DNA of 64,000 bases, taken from positions 1,426,001 to 1,490,000 of the forward strand of contig NZ_OZ197277.1 of NCBI RefSeq assembly GCF_964291045.1. Reading direction: 5' to 3'. The stretch's first letter is position 1. Every line of letters starts with the position of its first letter. The stretch is from PALSA-1444 sp964291045. GTDB taxonomy: Bacteria; Chlamydiota; Chlamydiia; Chlamydiales; Rhabdochlamydiaceae. The translations under genes and the position numbers were made by a program. Under the pieces are notes generated by a model. That model worked only from the letters and a program-made list of their open reading frames with translations. It made no database searches and was not told the DNA's origin. Shown one piece after another: positions 16,029 to 26,683 of this stretch.

Positions 16029-18800
16029 TCACTTTGACGCTTCATGCAAGATATCTCTTAGCACATAGTTAAGAATACCTCCATGACGGTAGTACTCAAT
16101 TTCTACTTTATTATCTAACCGTAGAGTCACAGCAATACTTCTTACCCCCCTCTCTTCTGTAATGTTGAGGATCATCTCTTGATGAGGAAGCAGTTGATCA
16201 AACGCTTCTAACCCCTCTAAAGAAAAGAGTTCATGCCCTAAGATGCCATGGCTACTCCAACTCTCTCCTTCTTTAAACTGCAGCGGTAAGATCCCCATGC
16301 CAATTAAATTACTGCGGTGAATCCTCTCAAAGCTCTCAGCAATCACCACTTTGACCCCGAGAAGCTTAGACCCTTTTGCGGCCCAATCTCTTGAGCTTCC
16401 CATACCGTAATCCCGCCCCGCTAAGATGATAAGAGGAGTCCCTCGTTTTTGATACACTTCACTGGCCTCAAAAATAGAGCATTCTTTTCCCTCTGGCATG
16501 AGCTTTGTAAAGCCCCCCTCTTTTCCTTCAACCAGTTGATTTTTAAGATAAATATTTGCAAAGGTGCCCCTTACCATCACATGGTGATTGCCTCTTCTAC
16601 TTCCATAGCTATTAAAATCACCTACCTTAACCCCTTTAGAGAGAAGATAGGTGCCTGCTGCGCTATCTTTTGAAAAGGCGCCAGCTGGGGAAATGTGATC
16701 GGTTGTAATGGAGTCTTTAAAAAGAGCAAGCGGTCTCATCCCTTTAAGAGTTTCTAAAGGAGCGGGCTCTTTTGTAAATCCTCTAAAAAAGGGAGGCTTT
16801 TGAATGTAGGTGCTTATTTCACTCCACGGGTAAAGAGAGGAGGTTAGCGCCTCCATCTCTTCCCACTCTAATGATCCTGTGAAATGATCACGGTATCTCT
16901 TACGGAAAAGATCTGGCTTTATGACTTGCTGAATCACTTTTTCAATCTCTTCTTTTGAAGGCCAGATGTCTTTTAAAAAGATCGGTAAGCCTTCCTTATC
17001 TACCCCTAAAGGGTCTACGGAAAAGTTGATATCTACTCTTCCAGCAAGAGCAAAAGCCACTACAAGTGGGGGTGACATGAGGAAATTTGCTTTCACGGAG
17101 CTATGAATACGGGCTTCAAAGTTCCTGTTACCACTTAAGACACTAGCTACAATGAGATCTTTAGCGACAATTTCTTCTTCAATCTCTAAGGGGAGGGGTC
17201 CGCTATTGCCAATACACGTTGTGCATCCATAAGCTACTAGCTGAAAGCCTAGCTGATCTAAAGAAGAAGAGAGCCCGCTTTGATCTAAATAATCTGTCAC
17301 AACTCTTGAGCCTGGCGCTAAGCTTGTTTTAACATAAAAAGGAACACTAAGCCCTTTTTGCACCGCTTTTTTAGCAAGGAGCCCAGCTGCAATCATGACG
17401 CTAGGGTTACTTGTATTGGTACAGCTCGTAATCGCTGCAATCACAATAGATCCGTGCTCAAGAGCGCGCTTTGTAGGTATTTCTTGATAAGAGGAAGAGT
17501 CATCTTCTTTATAAATCCTCTCTTGATAGAGGCAGTGATGAAGCGGGGAAAAAGGGTCTTCTTCTATAGCTTTTGAAGCGCTAGCGTGTAAAAGGGACTT
17601 TCCATACCCTCCCTTAGAAATGGGAAGAAGTATCAGTTTTTGAAAGATCTTTTTGATCTGATTAAGAGGGATACGGTCTTGAGGCCGTTTAGGTCCTGCA
17701 ACAGATGGGATAATGGAATGAAGATCAAGTTCCATCACCTCTGTGTAATCGATATCTCCTTTTTCAGGAACGCCAAAGAGATGCTGAGCAGTGAGGTAGT
17801 TTTTCACAGTTTGAATATAGGACTCTTCTCTTCCAGTCATTCGTAAGTAATCTAGTGTCTTATCATCACACGGGAAAAAACCCACTGTAGCGCCGTATTC
17901 TGGTGCCATATTGGCAATAGTTGCTCTATCTGCAACAGAAAGAGACTTTACACCCTCTCCAAAAAATTCGATAAATTTTCCGACTACATGCGCTTTACGT
18001 AAATATTCTGTGACTGTTAAGGTAAGATCTGTAGAGGTGACTTCCTCTTTAAGTTTTCCTGTTAAGTAAAAGCCCACCACTTCAGGAAGTTGAACTGGCA
18101 TCGGAAGTCCAAGCATTGCAGATTCTGCTTCAATGCCGCCTACTCCCCACCCCAGCACTCCAATTCCATTAATCATGGTTGTATGAGAGTCCGTGCCCAC
18201 AAGCGTGTCTGGATAGAGAAATACTTTACCTTCTTTTTCTTCTCTTACCACACAAGTAGCTAGCGTTTCTAAATTCACCTGATGCACAATCCCCACACCA
18301 GGGGGCACCACTTGAAATGTTTTAAACGCCTCTTGTCCCCACTTTAAAAATGTATACCGCTCTTGATTTCTCTGAAATTCTTTTTGGATATTAGTAGCAA
18401 AAGCAGAGGACGTTTTGGCAGAGTCGACTTGCACAGAGTGATCAACCACAAGATGAACAGGCACTTTAGGCTCGATACTACTTGGATTCAGTCCAAGCTG
18501 AACTGCTGCATCTCTCATCGCAGCAAGATCAGCTAGTAAAGGAACACCTGTTAAATCTTGCAAAATCACCCGACTTACCATCAAAGGGATATCTCTATCT
18601 TCAGGATGCTTTGCATTCCAGTTAATGAGTGACTCTATGTCTTTTTCTTGAATCTTTACCCCGTCATAATGTCTTAATAAAGACTCTAGCATGATACGAA
18701 GGGTAAGGGGAAGTCTTTGGACTTTATCTCCTAAAGTCTTAAGGGAGTAGTAATACTCCCCAGAAGGGAGCTGTTTTAAACTGCCAAGATGATCATGCAT
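16029..18800 (-). CDS. acnA: Aconitate hydratase AcnA
   Basis: The 923-residue length fits the AcnA/IRP1 group. The three iron-sulphur ligands are present: C460 in SCTNTSNPS, and C526 and C529 in GCTTCIGN. The substrate loops (GTDSHTTMINGIGVLGWG near the N-terminal third, GRDYGMGSSRDWAAKG in the swivel domain) are intact. The enzyme converts citrate to isocitrate. Chlamydia trachomatis lacks the first TCA steps, so an intact aconitase points to a chlamydia-like organism with a fuller cycle. AAAGG lies 7 bases before the ATG. No neighbouring TCA gene is present. Confidence 0.96.
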   Translation of the reverse strand: MHDHLGSLKQLPSGEYYYSLKTLGDKVQRLPLTLRIMLESLLRHYDGVKIQEKDIESLINWNAKHPEDRDIPLMVSRVILQDLTGVPLLADLAAMRDAAVQLGLNPSSIEPKVPVHLVVDHSVQVDSAKTSSAFATNIQKEFQRNQERYTFLKWGQEAFKTFQVVPPGVGIVHQVNLETLATCVVREEKEGKVFLYPDTLVGTDSHTTMINGIGVLGWGVGGIEAESAMLGLPMPVQLPEVVGFYLTGKLKEEVTSTDLTLTVTEYLRKAHVVGKFIEFFGEGVKSLSVADRATIANMAPEYGATVGFFPCDDKTLDYLRMTGREESYIQTVKNYLTAQHLFGVPEKGDIDYTEVMELDLHSIIPSVAGPKRPQDRIPLNQIKKIFQKLILLPISKGGYGKSLLHASASKAIEEDPFSPLHHCLYQERIYKEDDSSSYQEIPTKRALEHGSIVIAAITSCTNTSNPSVMIAAGLLAKKAVQKGLSVPFYVKTSLAPGSRVVTDYLDQSGLSSSLDQLGFQLVAYGCTTCIGNSGPLPLEIEEEIVAKDLIVASVLSGNRNFEARIHSSVKANFLMSPPLVVAFALAGRVDINFSVDPLGVDKEGLPIFLKDIWPSKEEIEKVIQQVIKPDLFRKRYRDHFTGSLEWEEMEALTSSLYPWSEISTYIQKPPFFRGFTKEPAPLETLKGMRPLALFKDSITTDHISPAGAFSKDSAAGTYLLSKGVKVGDFNSYGSRRGNHHVMVRGTFANIYLKNQLVEGKEGGFTKLMPEGKECSIFEASEVYQKRGTPLIILAGRDYGMGSSRDWAAKGSKLLGVKVVIAESFERIHRSNLIGMGILPLQFKEGESWSSHGILGHELFSLEGLEAFDQLLPHQEMILNITEERGVRSIAVTLRLDNKVEIEYYRHGGILNYVLRDILHEASK

Positions 18801-18995
18801 AAAAGCCTTTATGATAAAATGTTAAGGAAATCTTCATAAAAAGTAAGCCTACACAATGAAGACCTCTTTTAGGTGTATAACGAAAAAAAGATTTTCAGAC
18901 GAGGATTAGATGATATACTTTTGAATCGTTGACTATGCATTAAAAACGTATGAATACTCTATTGTTTTGAATTTCTTGCTTGTTTTTCTAAAGCA
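18801..18995. other. Spacer upstream of acnA, no gene seen
   Basis: AT-rich spacer between the acnA start and the terminator of the GTPase operon. No frame with a ribosome site is seen. It should contain the acnA promoter. Confidence 0.5.
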
Positions 18996-19024
18996 AAAAA
19001 TCAACCTGTAGAGGGTTGATTTTT
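18996..19024 (-). terminator. Terminator of the GTPase operon
   Basis: A perfect 11-bp stem (AAAAATCAACC / GGTTGATTTTT) with a 7-base loop; on the minus strand the right arm ends in a T run (GATTTTTTGC). It lies about 77 bases after the stop of the 1086-residue GTPase gene. Confidence 0.72.
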
Positions 19025-19080
19025 CGCTATTCATGTCTGACTCACTTATTTGATTAGTGACGGTATCTATTTTTCGATAG

Positions 19081-19100
19081 CCTATTTTCCAAAAAATAGG
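19081..19100 (-). repeat. Hairpin directly after the GTPase stop codon
   Basis: CCTATTTT and AAAATAGG form an 8-bp inverted repeat with a 4-base loop that abuts the stop codon of the 1086-residue GTPase. It has no T run on the minus strand, so it may stabilise the mRNA 3' end rather than terminate. Confidence 0.5.
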
Positions 19101-22100
19101 TCAAGTAAGCTGAAGATCTTCTTTTAGCGCAGCTTCTAGGTGAAAAACATTATCTTCATATAATTTTTTAAATTTTTGACACAGGTTAATCATAGGGCTC
19201 ATTTCTCCTTGAGCTCTACTGCCTTTTAGTGCTAAATTACAAAACTCTCTCAAGCACTTTATATCTTTTTCTTGATTTTTAATCACCATAGCCAGTTTTC
19301 TCTTCTGTATTTTTGCTAGAAATTTCTCTTTTGTTATTGCTGTGATTGTTTGCATTATCTCATCGAATTCTTTGTTAAGAAGGTTAAAATTTTCTTCTGT
19401 TTTTCTTGCATGAACCTGTTGAGATAGTTTAGATTCTTGTATTGCAAGTACTTTTCTCACAGCACTAACCCATGTATGTCTATCAAACTCTTGTTGCCTT
19501 TGCTTAATAGAATCTCTTATTTTCCTAAGAGTTTCCATTTGATGATGGCTCATCTCCCATTGCTGAATTTTACCCTTTACCCCTTGTATCCCATTCAAAG
19601 TGCACTCTAATTCATACAGCTGCGCTCTTAATTGTTTAATTTTTTTTTCTTCTTCCTCTTGACTAGCCATGCTCATTAGCAGCTGCGCTCTTAATTTCTC
19701 AATTTTTCTTTCTTCCTTTTGACCAGCCATGCTCATTATTCGTCCCCCAAAAAAGCCCCATGACATAAACATGGAATCAACCATCGTCTGTTTTATTTCT
19801 ATCTCTTTCTTAAGACTGATAATTGGTATCTCTATCTCTTTCTTAAGATTGATAATTGATATCTCTATCTCTCTCTTAAGATTGATGATTGATATCTCTA
19901 TCTCTTTTTTTGCGTTTTCTATTTTTACGTGCTCTTTGGCTGCAGATTCGATTTTTCTTTCGATTTCAATATACTCACTCTCTAAATTGCTACGTTCTGC
20001 TTTGGATATAGCAACAACTATAGCGTTGACTTCCTCTAGCATTTCACCTTTCTTGATTGCCTGAGGATCTTTTTCTAATAGCCTTAATTCATAAATGGAT
20101 TGCTTCAATCCCCTTTCAATAATTTCCATCTTTTCAATTTCGACATTTCTATCTCTTTTGGCTTGCTGTAAAGATTCTGTTTCCGCTTTTTTCTTGATTA
20201 ATTGCTCATCACATTGTTTGATTTTTTCAGGTAACCCTAATAGATAGGGGGTTAAAATAGAATCCAACCATGTGCGCACAGAGACTTCAATCGACTTCCC
20301 AAATTTTGTTTGTATATCTAGCCCCTGCATTGCATTCACATACCGATTTTTCTTAACTTCTTGTTGATAAGCAGTCGTATATTTTGTTAATAATTTATCT
20401 TTTTCAAATGCATCTTCAATATCGATAAAATCGATTTGATTCTGATCATGCATGAGACGTAATACTTGCCAAATATTTTTCCTTCTCTCAATCTTTTTTA
20501 ATTCAAAATCGTCTGATATGGCACCTTCTCTTTCTATTTTTTTCTTTGATTCATTCAATAATTCCTGAATACGGGTCCCATTTTTAAGACTGTCTACAGC
20601 GGCTTCATGTTGATCGTGTTTTGTAATCAAGATAAAAAAATTGGAATTTTCCCCAATTTTTGTAGGATTGAAAGAATCTATAAAACGCTCTCTTACAGTC
20701 TCAATCAGTTCAATTACAGAATTTGCCCTGTCAACTAAAAAAGCGTGTATGGGAATGATGAGTACAATTGACCTAATCGATTTTGCTTGAGTCATAGCTT
20801 GATCAATGCTTAAGTTGGTACAGATTTCAAAATCGCTACCTCTTGTATCATGAAACCCTGGACAATCTCCAAGCATATGAGGAAAATCTTCTAAAGGATA
20901 CCCTTTTGTATATAACGTTTCAGATTCTCCTAAAGATTGTCCAATAATAGGATATTTGCCGTTATGAGCCTTTTCTTTTATATGAATGACCTTATCCCCA
21001 ACACGGTTTGTCACGGTTTCCATTTCTGCACCCAGGAAATAACTGATTGCCGTGCTTTTCCCAGAACCTGTATTTCCAATAAAAAAAATCACCTCCTTTC
21101 CTTCTATCTCCTCAAGATTTCTATAAGTATCTTTAAGAAGTTCCATTGTTTTTGAAATCACAACACTTTGGCTTTCACCAATAAGCGAGAAATAATTGAC
21201 CTCTTCGATAAGCTGCTTTAAAATGGCTTCAGGTGTTTGATAAATTTTTAAATGCGTACAGTATTTCAGAGAAATTTCTTTAAGATTTACAGTCAGATCG
21301 GGTCGCTGTTTGTTCAAAGAATCCATCCCTTCCGTACTGATTTTTGCAAGTCCGTTCTTTACTAAATCTTTCATTAAGAGTTCTACTAATTGCGCGCTTT
21401 CAGATTTTAAAAGCTCAGTACGAATTTCATCTAACGCTTCTCGAATCTGTTTGAGATACATTCTTCTTATCCTTGTATCTTCATTCTCATCCTTGATCAA
21501 GATATGATGATTAATATTGGTTGCATTAACTCCTTGAACCTTTTGAGTATCCTTTTTAATTGCTGTATAAATACTATTAAAAAGCTTGGGGTCGATGTAC
21601 TCACCCTTTTTTCCCTTGATCTCCATTTTAATCGCTTCAATGGGAGAATTTTGATCTTCCCCCTTAAAGTAAATAAATAATTTGCTTTCTAATTCTTGAC
21701 TATTTGGATGAGTTAATTCAATGTATTGATAAACTCCACCAGCAAATGTAGGACGCATTTCACTTTTAGAAAGCCTGTAAGAACCAGCAACCATTCCTAA
21801 CGTAATCGAAGAGCTAGGTAAAACATTCAGTATAAACACATCATTGAAATTTAAATTATTGCTCAAAATTGCTGTTAATAATTTATGATGGTGGCTCTTT
21901 GTTAGGGCAATGTCATAATGAGGGGTAATCTGAATTTCCATATGATCATGTAGTGTAAAAATCCAATCCCCCTCTTGATTTTTTTGACTATTTACAACAG
22001 TTCCATGATAAGTCTCAAGCGTTTCTGGATCTGTTAAATAAAGGGTTTTTTCCTTAAAAAACGTGTCAGGCTCATTCCAATTGTTGGTAAAACCTTCTTG

Positions 22101-22361
22101 TTGAACAGGTTTTTGTTTAATCACTTGAGCAAGTAGTGTATTGATATTTTTATACCGTGTCGACTTGAGCTCTTGATCGAGTTCATGGCTGCCAATTTGA
22201 TGAATTTCTAAAATTTTTAAGGTTTCTCGTTTAAATGCCTCAACATCCCTAGATTGAATCAAGCTTTGAATTTTTTCTACAGCTGCATTGTTAAGCCTCA
22301 AAATTTGAGGTAATTCAAAAAATATTCCATAGGATTCCCAATTTGAAATTTTATTTACCAT
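19101..22361 (-). CDS. Large AIG1/GIMAP-like GTPase with coiled coil (paralogue 1)
   Basis: The 1086-residue protein has a ~400-residue N-terminal region, a P-loop GTPase domain and a long C-terminal coiled coil. G1 is GNTGSGKST (429-437), G3 is DCPGF (D499), and G4 is TKHD (D583), the pattern of septin/AIG1-type GTPases of the TRAFAC class. The coiled coil (about 700-1080) includes three 11-residue repeats (EISIINLKREI). It is a close paralogue of the next gene upstream, which has ~190 extra N-terminal residues and an inserted domain. GAAGGAA precedes the ATG. AIG1/GIMAP proteins oligomerise on membranes in plants and vertebrates, where they act in immunity; a bacterial role in host membrane manipulation or defence is inference. 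Confidence 0.8.
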   Translation of the reverse strand: MVNKISNWESYGIFFELPQILRLNNAAVEKIQSLIQSRDVEAFKRETLKILEIHQIGSHELDQELKSTRYKNINTLLAQVIKQKPVQQEGFTNNWNEPDTFFKEKTLYLTDPETLETYHGTVVNSQKNQEGDWIFTLHDHMEIQITPHYDIALTKSHHHKLLTAILSNNLNFNDVFILNVLPSSSITLGMVAGSYRLSKSEMRPTFAGGVYQYIELTHPNSQELESKLFIYFKGEDQNSPIEAIKMEIKGKKGEYIDPKLFNSIYTAIKKDTQKVQGVNATNINHHILIKDENEDTRIRRMYLKQIREALDEIRTELLKSESAQLVELLMKDLVKNGLAKISTEGMDSLNKQRPDLTVNLKEISLKYCTHLKIYQTPEAILKQLIEEVNYFSLIGESQSVVISKTMELLKDTYRNLEEIEGKEVIFFIGNTGSGKSTAISYFLGAEMETVTNRVGDKVIHIKEKAHNGKYPIIGQSLGESETLYTKGYPLEDFPHMLGDCPGFHDTRGSDFEICTNLSIDQAMTQAKSIRSIVLIIPIHAFLVDRANSVIELIETVRERFIDSFNPTKIGENSNFFILITKHDQHEAAVDSLKNGTRIQELLNESKKKIEREGAISDDFELKKIERRKNIWQVLRLMHDQNQIDFIDIEDAFEKDKLLTKYTTAYQQEVKKNRYVNAMQGLDIQTKFGKSIEVSVRTWLDSILTPYLLGLPEKIKQCDEQLIKKKAETESLQQAKRDRNVEIEKMEIIERGLKQSIYELRLLEKDPQAIKKGEMLEEVNAIVVAISKAERSNLESEYIEIERKIESAAKEHVKIENAKKEIEISIINLKREIEISIINLKKEIEIPIISLKKEIEIKQTMVDSMFMSWGFFGGRIMSMAGQKEERKIEKLRAQLLMSMASQEEEEKKIKQLRAQLYELECTLNGIQGVKGKIQQWEMSHHQMETLRKIRDSIKQRQQEFDRHTWVSAVRKVLAIQESKLSQQVHARKTEENFNLLNKEFDEIMQTITAITKEKFLAKIQKRKLAMVIKNQEKDIKCLREFCNLALKGSRAQGEMSPMINLCQKFKKLYEDNVFHLEAALKEDLQLT
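19798..19911 (-). repeat. 33-bp tandem repeat coding for coiled coil
   Basis: TCTATCTCTTTCTTAAG recurs at 19798, 19831 and 19864, with a partial copy at 19897, giving an exact 33-bp period (11 residues). It lies in the coiled-coil part of the 1086-residue GTPase and is absent from its paralogue. Confidence 0.85.
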
Positions 22362-22521
22362 ATTATTCCTTCAAATATCTTTGTCTTTTTAATTGAAATG
22401 ATTCATGTCATGAAACTCTTTAATACGTTAAAAGAAAAAAGCGTCCATACCTACAATAAAAAAGAGAGCACTTCTATTCTAGGCGCCCTCTTCAAAATAT
22501 ATCCTCAAATGTTCAAAAGAT

Positions 22522-25500
22522 TTAAGCGAGCTTTAAATCTTCTTCCACTTTTATGGCTAAATGATGAATATTTTCATCATATATTTTTTTAAATTTCTCA
22601 CATGTAGCAATCATACTACTTCTTTCTTCTTGAATAACTTCTCCTCCTAAAACAAGAATACAAAATTCTCGAAGTTGTTTGGCTGTTTCACCATTATTTT
22701 TGATAATGATGGCAAAATTTCTTTTTTGTTTTTTCTCAAATACAATTTTTTCTTCAATTGCTTGGGCAGATTGAACCGCAATTTCTCTACTCTTATTCAG
22801 CTCATCAAAATTTTTTTCTTTGTTTCTTAAACGAATGTTATCTGCTAATTCCTTTTCCTTCGCTTTACGTGATTCTTCAATAGAATTTTCCAATGCACGG
22901 TTTTTTGCCTCTGTAATTCTTTCCATTACAGAATCCTTTTTCCTTTCCAAACCAGTAATTTGAGATAAAAGGGTTTCCAATTCTTTCTTTTTGCCAACAA
23001 GCTTACCTGCTCCATCTAAATCAAGTTGTAGCTCTTTTTGTTTTTTTTCTAAAACAGTAACTTCAGCTCCTTTATTGATAATAGTAGCCTCATTAAGATC
23101 AATATTTGGAATAGTATGAGAAATTTTCACCCAAGGTAAAATATCTCCTTTCCATTCAGTTTTAAATCCATATACCATTTGCTTACCCTCAGGATGAATA
23201 GTCACCCCCAGGTCAACACTAAATCGCTCTCCTTCTAGTGCCGCTGCAAATTTCCCTTCACCAGAATTATAACTATTATTTCTTTGCATACTTTGAATAA
23301 ACGCTTGTCGTATTGTTGGGTCTGCAGGAATAACTCTATACTCTTTACTAATAAGAGCTAAATGTTGCAATGTCCCTCTATAATCCTTTGTTTTAACCTT
23401 GGTTGAAGCCCCAGCTTCTTCCGAGGTCACAGTTCTCCCTTCTTTAAATGCTTTTTCTCTAACTGCATCTGAATAGTGACAAAAAGATAGCTCTTCTTGG
23501 TCTTTATAAGAACAATTCCATAACAATTTAGTTGTTGAACCTTTTGATAAATCTTGAATATCCCTATTCTTTTTTATTATTTCTGATTCAGCTTCTTTAG
23601 ATTGGTCATTAATTTTTGTAATTTTATCTCTTAGTTCTGAAATATTTGCATTTTCATTTTTGATATCCCTTTCCAATTTTGTTAATTCAAAATTTAGTTG
23701 ATTGATATTTTCATCATTAATGGCAGAAGATTTTGATTTAATTTCTTCTAGTAACGTATTGCTTTCAGCAGTATGAGGATCTTTTTCTAATTTTATCAGC
23801 TCATCGATCAGATTTTTTAATTTTTTTTCGTTCTCTTCCATGCTTGCAATCTTCATTTCTCTAGATTTCTGCTGCTGATCTAACAAAATAATTTTGCCAT
23901 TCTCTTTAGCTAAATCTTCATTCAATTGCTGTATCTTTTGAGGTAAGTCAATAAGGTAAGGAGTTAAAATCGAATGTGCCCATGTATGTGCAGACATTTC
24001 GATATACTTACCAAATTTCATTTGCATATCTTGTCCTTGCATCGCATTCACATAACGACTTTTTTTGACTTGTTGTTGACTAGCTGTCGTATATTTTGTT
24101 AATAACTCATCTTTTTCAAAAGCGTCTTCAATATCGATAAAATCAATTTGTTTTTTGTCATGCATCAGGCGCAAGGTTTGCCAAATATTTTTTCTTCTCT
24201 CAATTCGTTTGAGTTCAAAATCATCCAATACAGCATTATCATCCTCTAATTTTTTCTTGGATTCATTGAGAAGTTCTTGAATACGGGTTCCATTTTTAAT
24301 GCTTTCCACAGCTGCCTCATTTTGATTATGTTTGGTAATCAAAATAAAGAAATTCGAATTCTCACCGATCTTTGTAGGATCAAATGCATCTGTAAAACGT
24401 TCTCTAACTGTTTCTATTAACTCAATTAAAGGGTTAGCTCGATCAACTAAAAAGGCGTAGAGAGGGATAATTAAGACAATTGACCGAATAGATTTTGACT
24501 TGGCAATGGCTTGATCAATACTTAAATTAGTGCAAATTTCAAAATCACCGCCTCTTGTATCATTAAAGCCAGGGCAATCTCCTAGCACATGAGGAAAATC
24601 TTCTAATGGATACCCTTTTGCATATAACGTTTCAGATTCTCCTAAAGATTGTCCAATTGTAGGGTATTGACTTGTTTCATTCTCCTCCTCCCCTTTAACA
24701 CGAACGACTTTATCCCCTACACGGTTTGTAAAGATCTCCATTTCTGCACCAAGAAAATAACTGATTGCAGTGCTTTTTCCTGCCCCTGTATTCCCCACAA
24801 AGAAAATAACATCCTTACCTTCTATTTTCTCAAGATTTTTATACGCATCTTTAAGAAGTTCCATCGTTCTTGAAACAACAACGCTTTGGTTCTTATCGAC
24901 AAGTAAGGCATAGTTGGCCTCTTCAATTAGCTGCTTTAAAATGCGTTCAGGTGTTTGATGAATTTTTAAATCGGTTTCATATTTTTTAGAAATGTCTTTA
25001 AGATGTATCTCAAGATCTGGGCGCTGTTGATAAAAAGTGCTCATCCCCTGTGCACTAATTTTTTCTAGTTTTTGCCCCGCTAAATCATCGATTAAAAAAT
25101 CTAATAAATGCTTATTTGCTGATTTTAAAAATTCACTACGCGCGGTGTCTAGCGCTTCTTTAATCTGTTTAAGATGCATCATTCTAATCTTATTACCATC
25201 TTTCTCATCTTTAATAAGAATTTGGTCATCTGCATTTGATTTATTAATTCCTTTTACACTTTGGCTATCTTGTTTAATCGCTGTATACATACTATTAAAA
25301 GCTTGCAGTGATACGGATGATTTGTTTGAACCTCCTTCAATCTCAATATTTTTTGGCACTAGTTCATTATTTTTTTCTTGAAGATTTATGCGTATTGTAT
25401 AATTATTCGATGTAGAATTATTGCTAGTATTTTCTAAATTATTTAATCGAATCTCTTTATATGGTTTACGTGTAATTGTTTTATTATTTTCTATTTGAGA

Positions 25501-26667
25501 AAAATAATAAGTACCCGCAACCATACCGGATTCAATCGACTGATCAGAGGCTAACTTAAGAGTAAAAACATCTGTTGGATTTAAAGTGCCATTTAAAATA
25601 GCTGTTAATAATTTATAACGATTTGCACTTGTAATAGTCGTATGATAAGAAGGTTCAATTTTGATTTCTGAATCATCATGTAATGTAAAAATCCAAGCTC
25701 CATTCCTATCTTTTTGACTCTTAACAATCGTGCCATTATGAGTCTTTAATGTTTCAGGATCGGTTAAATAGATTGTCTTTTCCGTAAAAAACACTTCAGA
25801 CTCATTCCAATAAGTTGCAAGTCCTTCTTTTTTAACGGGCTTTTGTTTGATCAATTGAGCTAAAAGTGTGTTGAGATTTTTATAGCGCGTTTTTTTAATT
25901 CCCTGTTCTAATTCTTTCATGTCAATTTGGCGAGTTTCTAGTATTGCCAATACATCTCGTTTAAATGCATCTCCAAGACTTGATTGGATAAAACCTTGAA
26001 TATTTTCTATACTTCCATTATCTAACTTTAAAATTTGAGGCAACTTAAAAAATACTTCATAAGATTCCCAAAATACAGCTTCTTTTAGAGAGTGCCCTTT
26101 AATAATGCTTTCCATATCTGATATGACCGTAGCCAAAGGAACGTCTGATGTTAAGGAAGAAAATTTTTTAAAATTCCCTTTAATCTCCTCAGGCATATCT
26201 AGGGATAAAACAGACTCAAAGGAGTATGTCTTTACATCACTCTTGACAGCTAATTGACATGCTTGCAACCCCTTTAAAATATTTTGTTTTGCGTAAGGAT
26301 TAGCTAATATAGATAATTGTTCTTTTAATTTTTCTAAGGTATTCTGATACCGATTTGTTAAAACAGAAATAGAAAGATCCTGTAAATCAGAACAAATTTG
26401 ACCACACTCTTTATCAGCATCATCTGCAGAACTATTAAAAACGGATCCAGCAATATGATTAATCGTCTCCATTGCCTTAAGCATAGATGCATCTTTAATT
26501 TGACTCTTTTGCACCTCCTCAAAAATATCGTCCTGATAAATATTACGTATCTTTGCTAAAAGTTGAATCACTTTCTGTGTTTCTGGATTATCTGGGGCTG
26601 CTTGAAGTCCTTTCTTTAAATCTTGTAATGCTTCTTGATAACGTTGATCTGAAATGATATTTAACAT
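22522..26667 (-). CDS. Giant AIG1/GIMAP-like GTPase with extra domains (paralogue 2)
   Basis: The 1381-residue protein aligns along its middle with the downstream 1086-residue GTPase, but has an extra ~190 N-terminal residues (starting with a TPR-like helix pair, RYQEALQDLKKGLQAAP) and an extra ~150-residue segment inside the C-terminal coiled coil (around residues 1050-1200, with FAAALEGERFSVDLGV) that I do not recognise. The P-loop is GNTGAGKST (625-633), followed by DCPGF and TKHN, so the G4 aspartate of TKxD is replaced by asparagine. That change may alter guanine specificity. AAAGGAA precedes the ATG; the gene follows the 320-residue SNTX-like gene by 16 bases. Confidence 0.8.
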   Translation of the reverse strand: MLNIISDQRYQEALQDLKKGLQAAPDNPETQKVIQLLAKIRNIYQDDIFEEVQKSQIKDASMLKAMETINHIAGSVFNSSADDADKECGQICSDLQDLSISVLTNRYQNTLEKLKEQLSILANPYAKQNILKGLQACQLAVKSDVKTYSFESVLSLDMPEEIKGNFKKFSSLTSDVPLATVISDMESIIKGHSLKEAVFWESYEVFFKLPQILKLDNGSIENIQGFIQSSLGDAFKRDVLAILETRQIDMKELEQGIKKTRYKNLNTLLAQLIKQKPVKKEGLATYWNESEVFFTEKTIYLTDPETLKTHNGTIVKSQKDRNGAWIFTLHDDSEIKIEPSYHTTITSANRYKLLTAILNGTLNPTDVFTLKLASDQSIESGMVAGTYYFSQIENNKTITRKPYKEIRLNNLENTSNNSTSNNYTIRINLQEKNNELVPKNIEIEGGSNKSSVSLQAFNSMYTAIKQDSQSVKGINKSNADDQILIKDEKDGNKIRMMHLKQIKEALDTARSEFLKSANKHLLDFLIDDLAGQKLEKISAQGMSTFYQQRPDLEIHLKDISKKYETDLKIHQTPERILKQLIEEANYALLVDKNQSVVVSRTMELLKDAYKNLEKIEGKDVIFFVGNTGAGKSTAISYFLGAEMEIFTNRVGDKVVRVKGEEENETSQYPTIGQSLGESETLYAKGYPLEDFPHVLGDCPGFNDTRGGDFEICTNLSIDQAIAKSKSIRSIVLIIPLYAFLVDRANPLIELIETVRERFTDAFDPTKIGENSNFFILITKHNQNEAAVESIKNGTRIQELLNESKKKLEDDNAVLDDFELKRIERRKNIWQTLRLMHDKKQIDFIDIEDAFEKDELLTKYTTASQQQVKKSRYVNAMQGQDMQMKFGKYIEMSAHTWAHSILTPYLIDLPQKIQQLNEDLAKENGKIILLDQQQKSREMKIASMEENEKKLKNLIDELIKLEKDPHTAESNTLLEEIKSKSSAINDENINQLNFELTKLERDIKNENANISELRDKITKINDQSKEAESEIIKKNRDIQDLSKGSTTKLLWNCSYKDQEELSFCHYSDAVREKAFKEGRTVTSEEAGASTKVKTKDYRGTLQHLALISKEYRVIPADPTIRQAFIQSMQRNNSYNSGEGKFAAALEGERFSVDLGVTIHPEGKQMVYGFKTEWKGDILPWVKISHTIPNIDLNEATIINKGAEVTVLEKKQKELQLDLDGAGKLVGKKKELETLLSQITGLERKKDSVMERITEAKNRALENSIEESRKAKEKELADNIRLRNKEKNFDELNKSREIAVQSAQAIEEKIVFEKKQKRNFAIIIKNNGETAKQLREFCILVLGGEVIQEERSSMIATCEKFKKIYDENIHHLAIKVEEDLKLA

Positions 26668-26683
26668 AATAATTCCTTTATTT

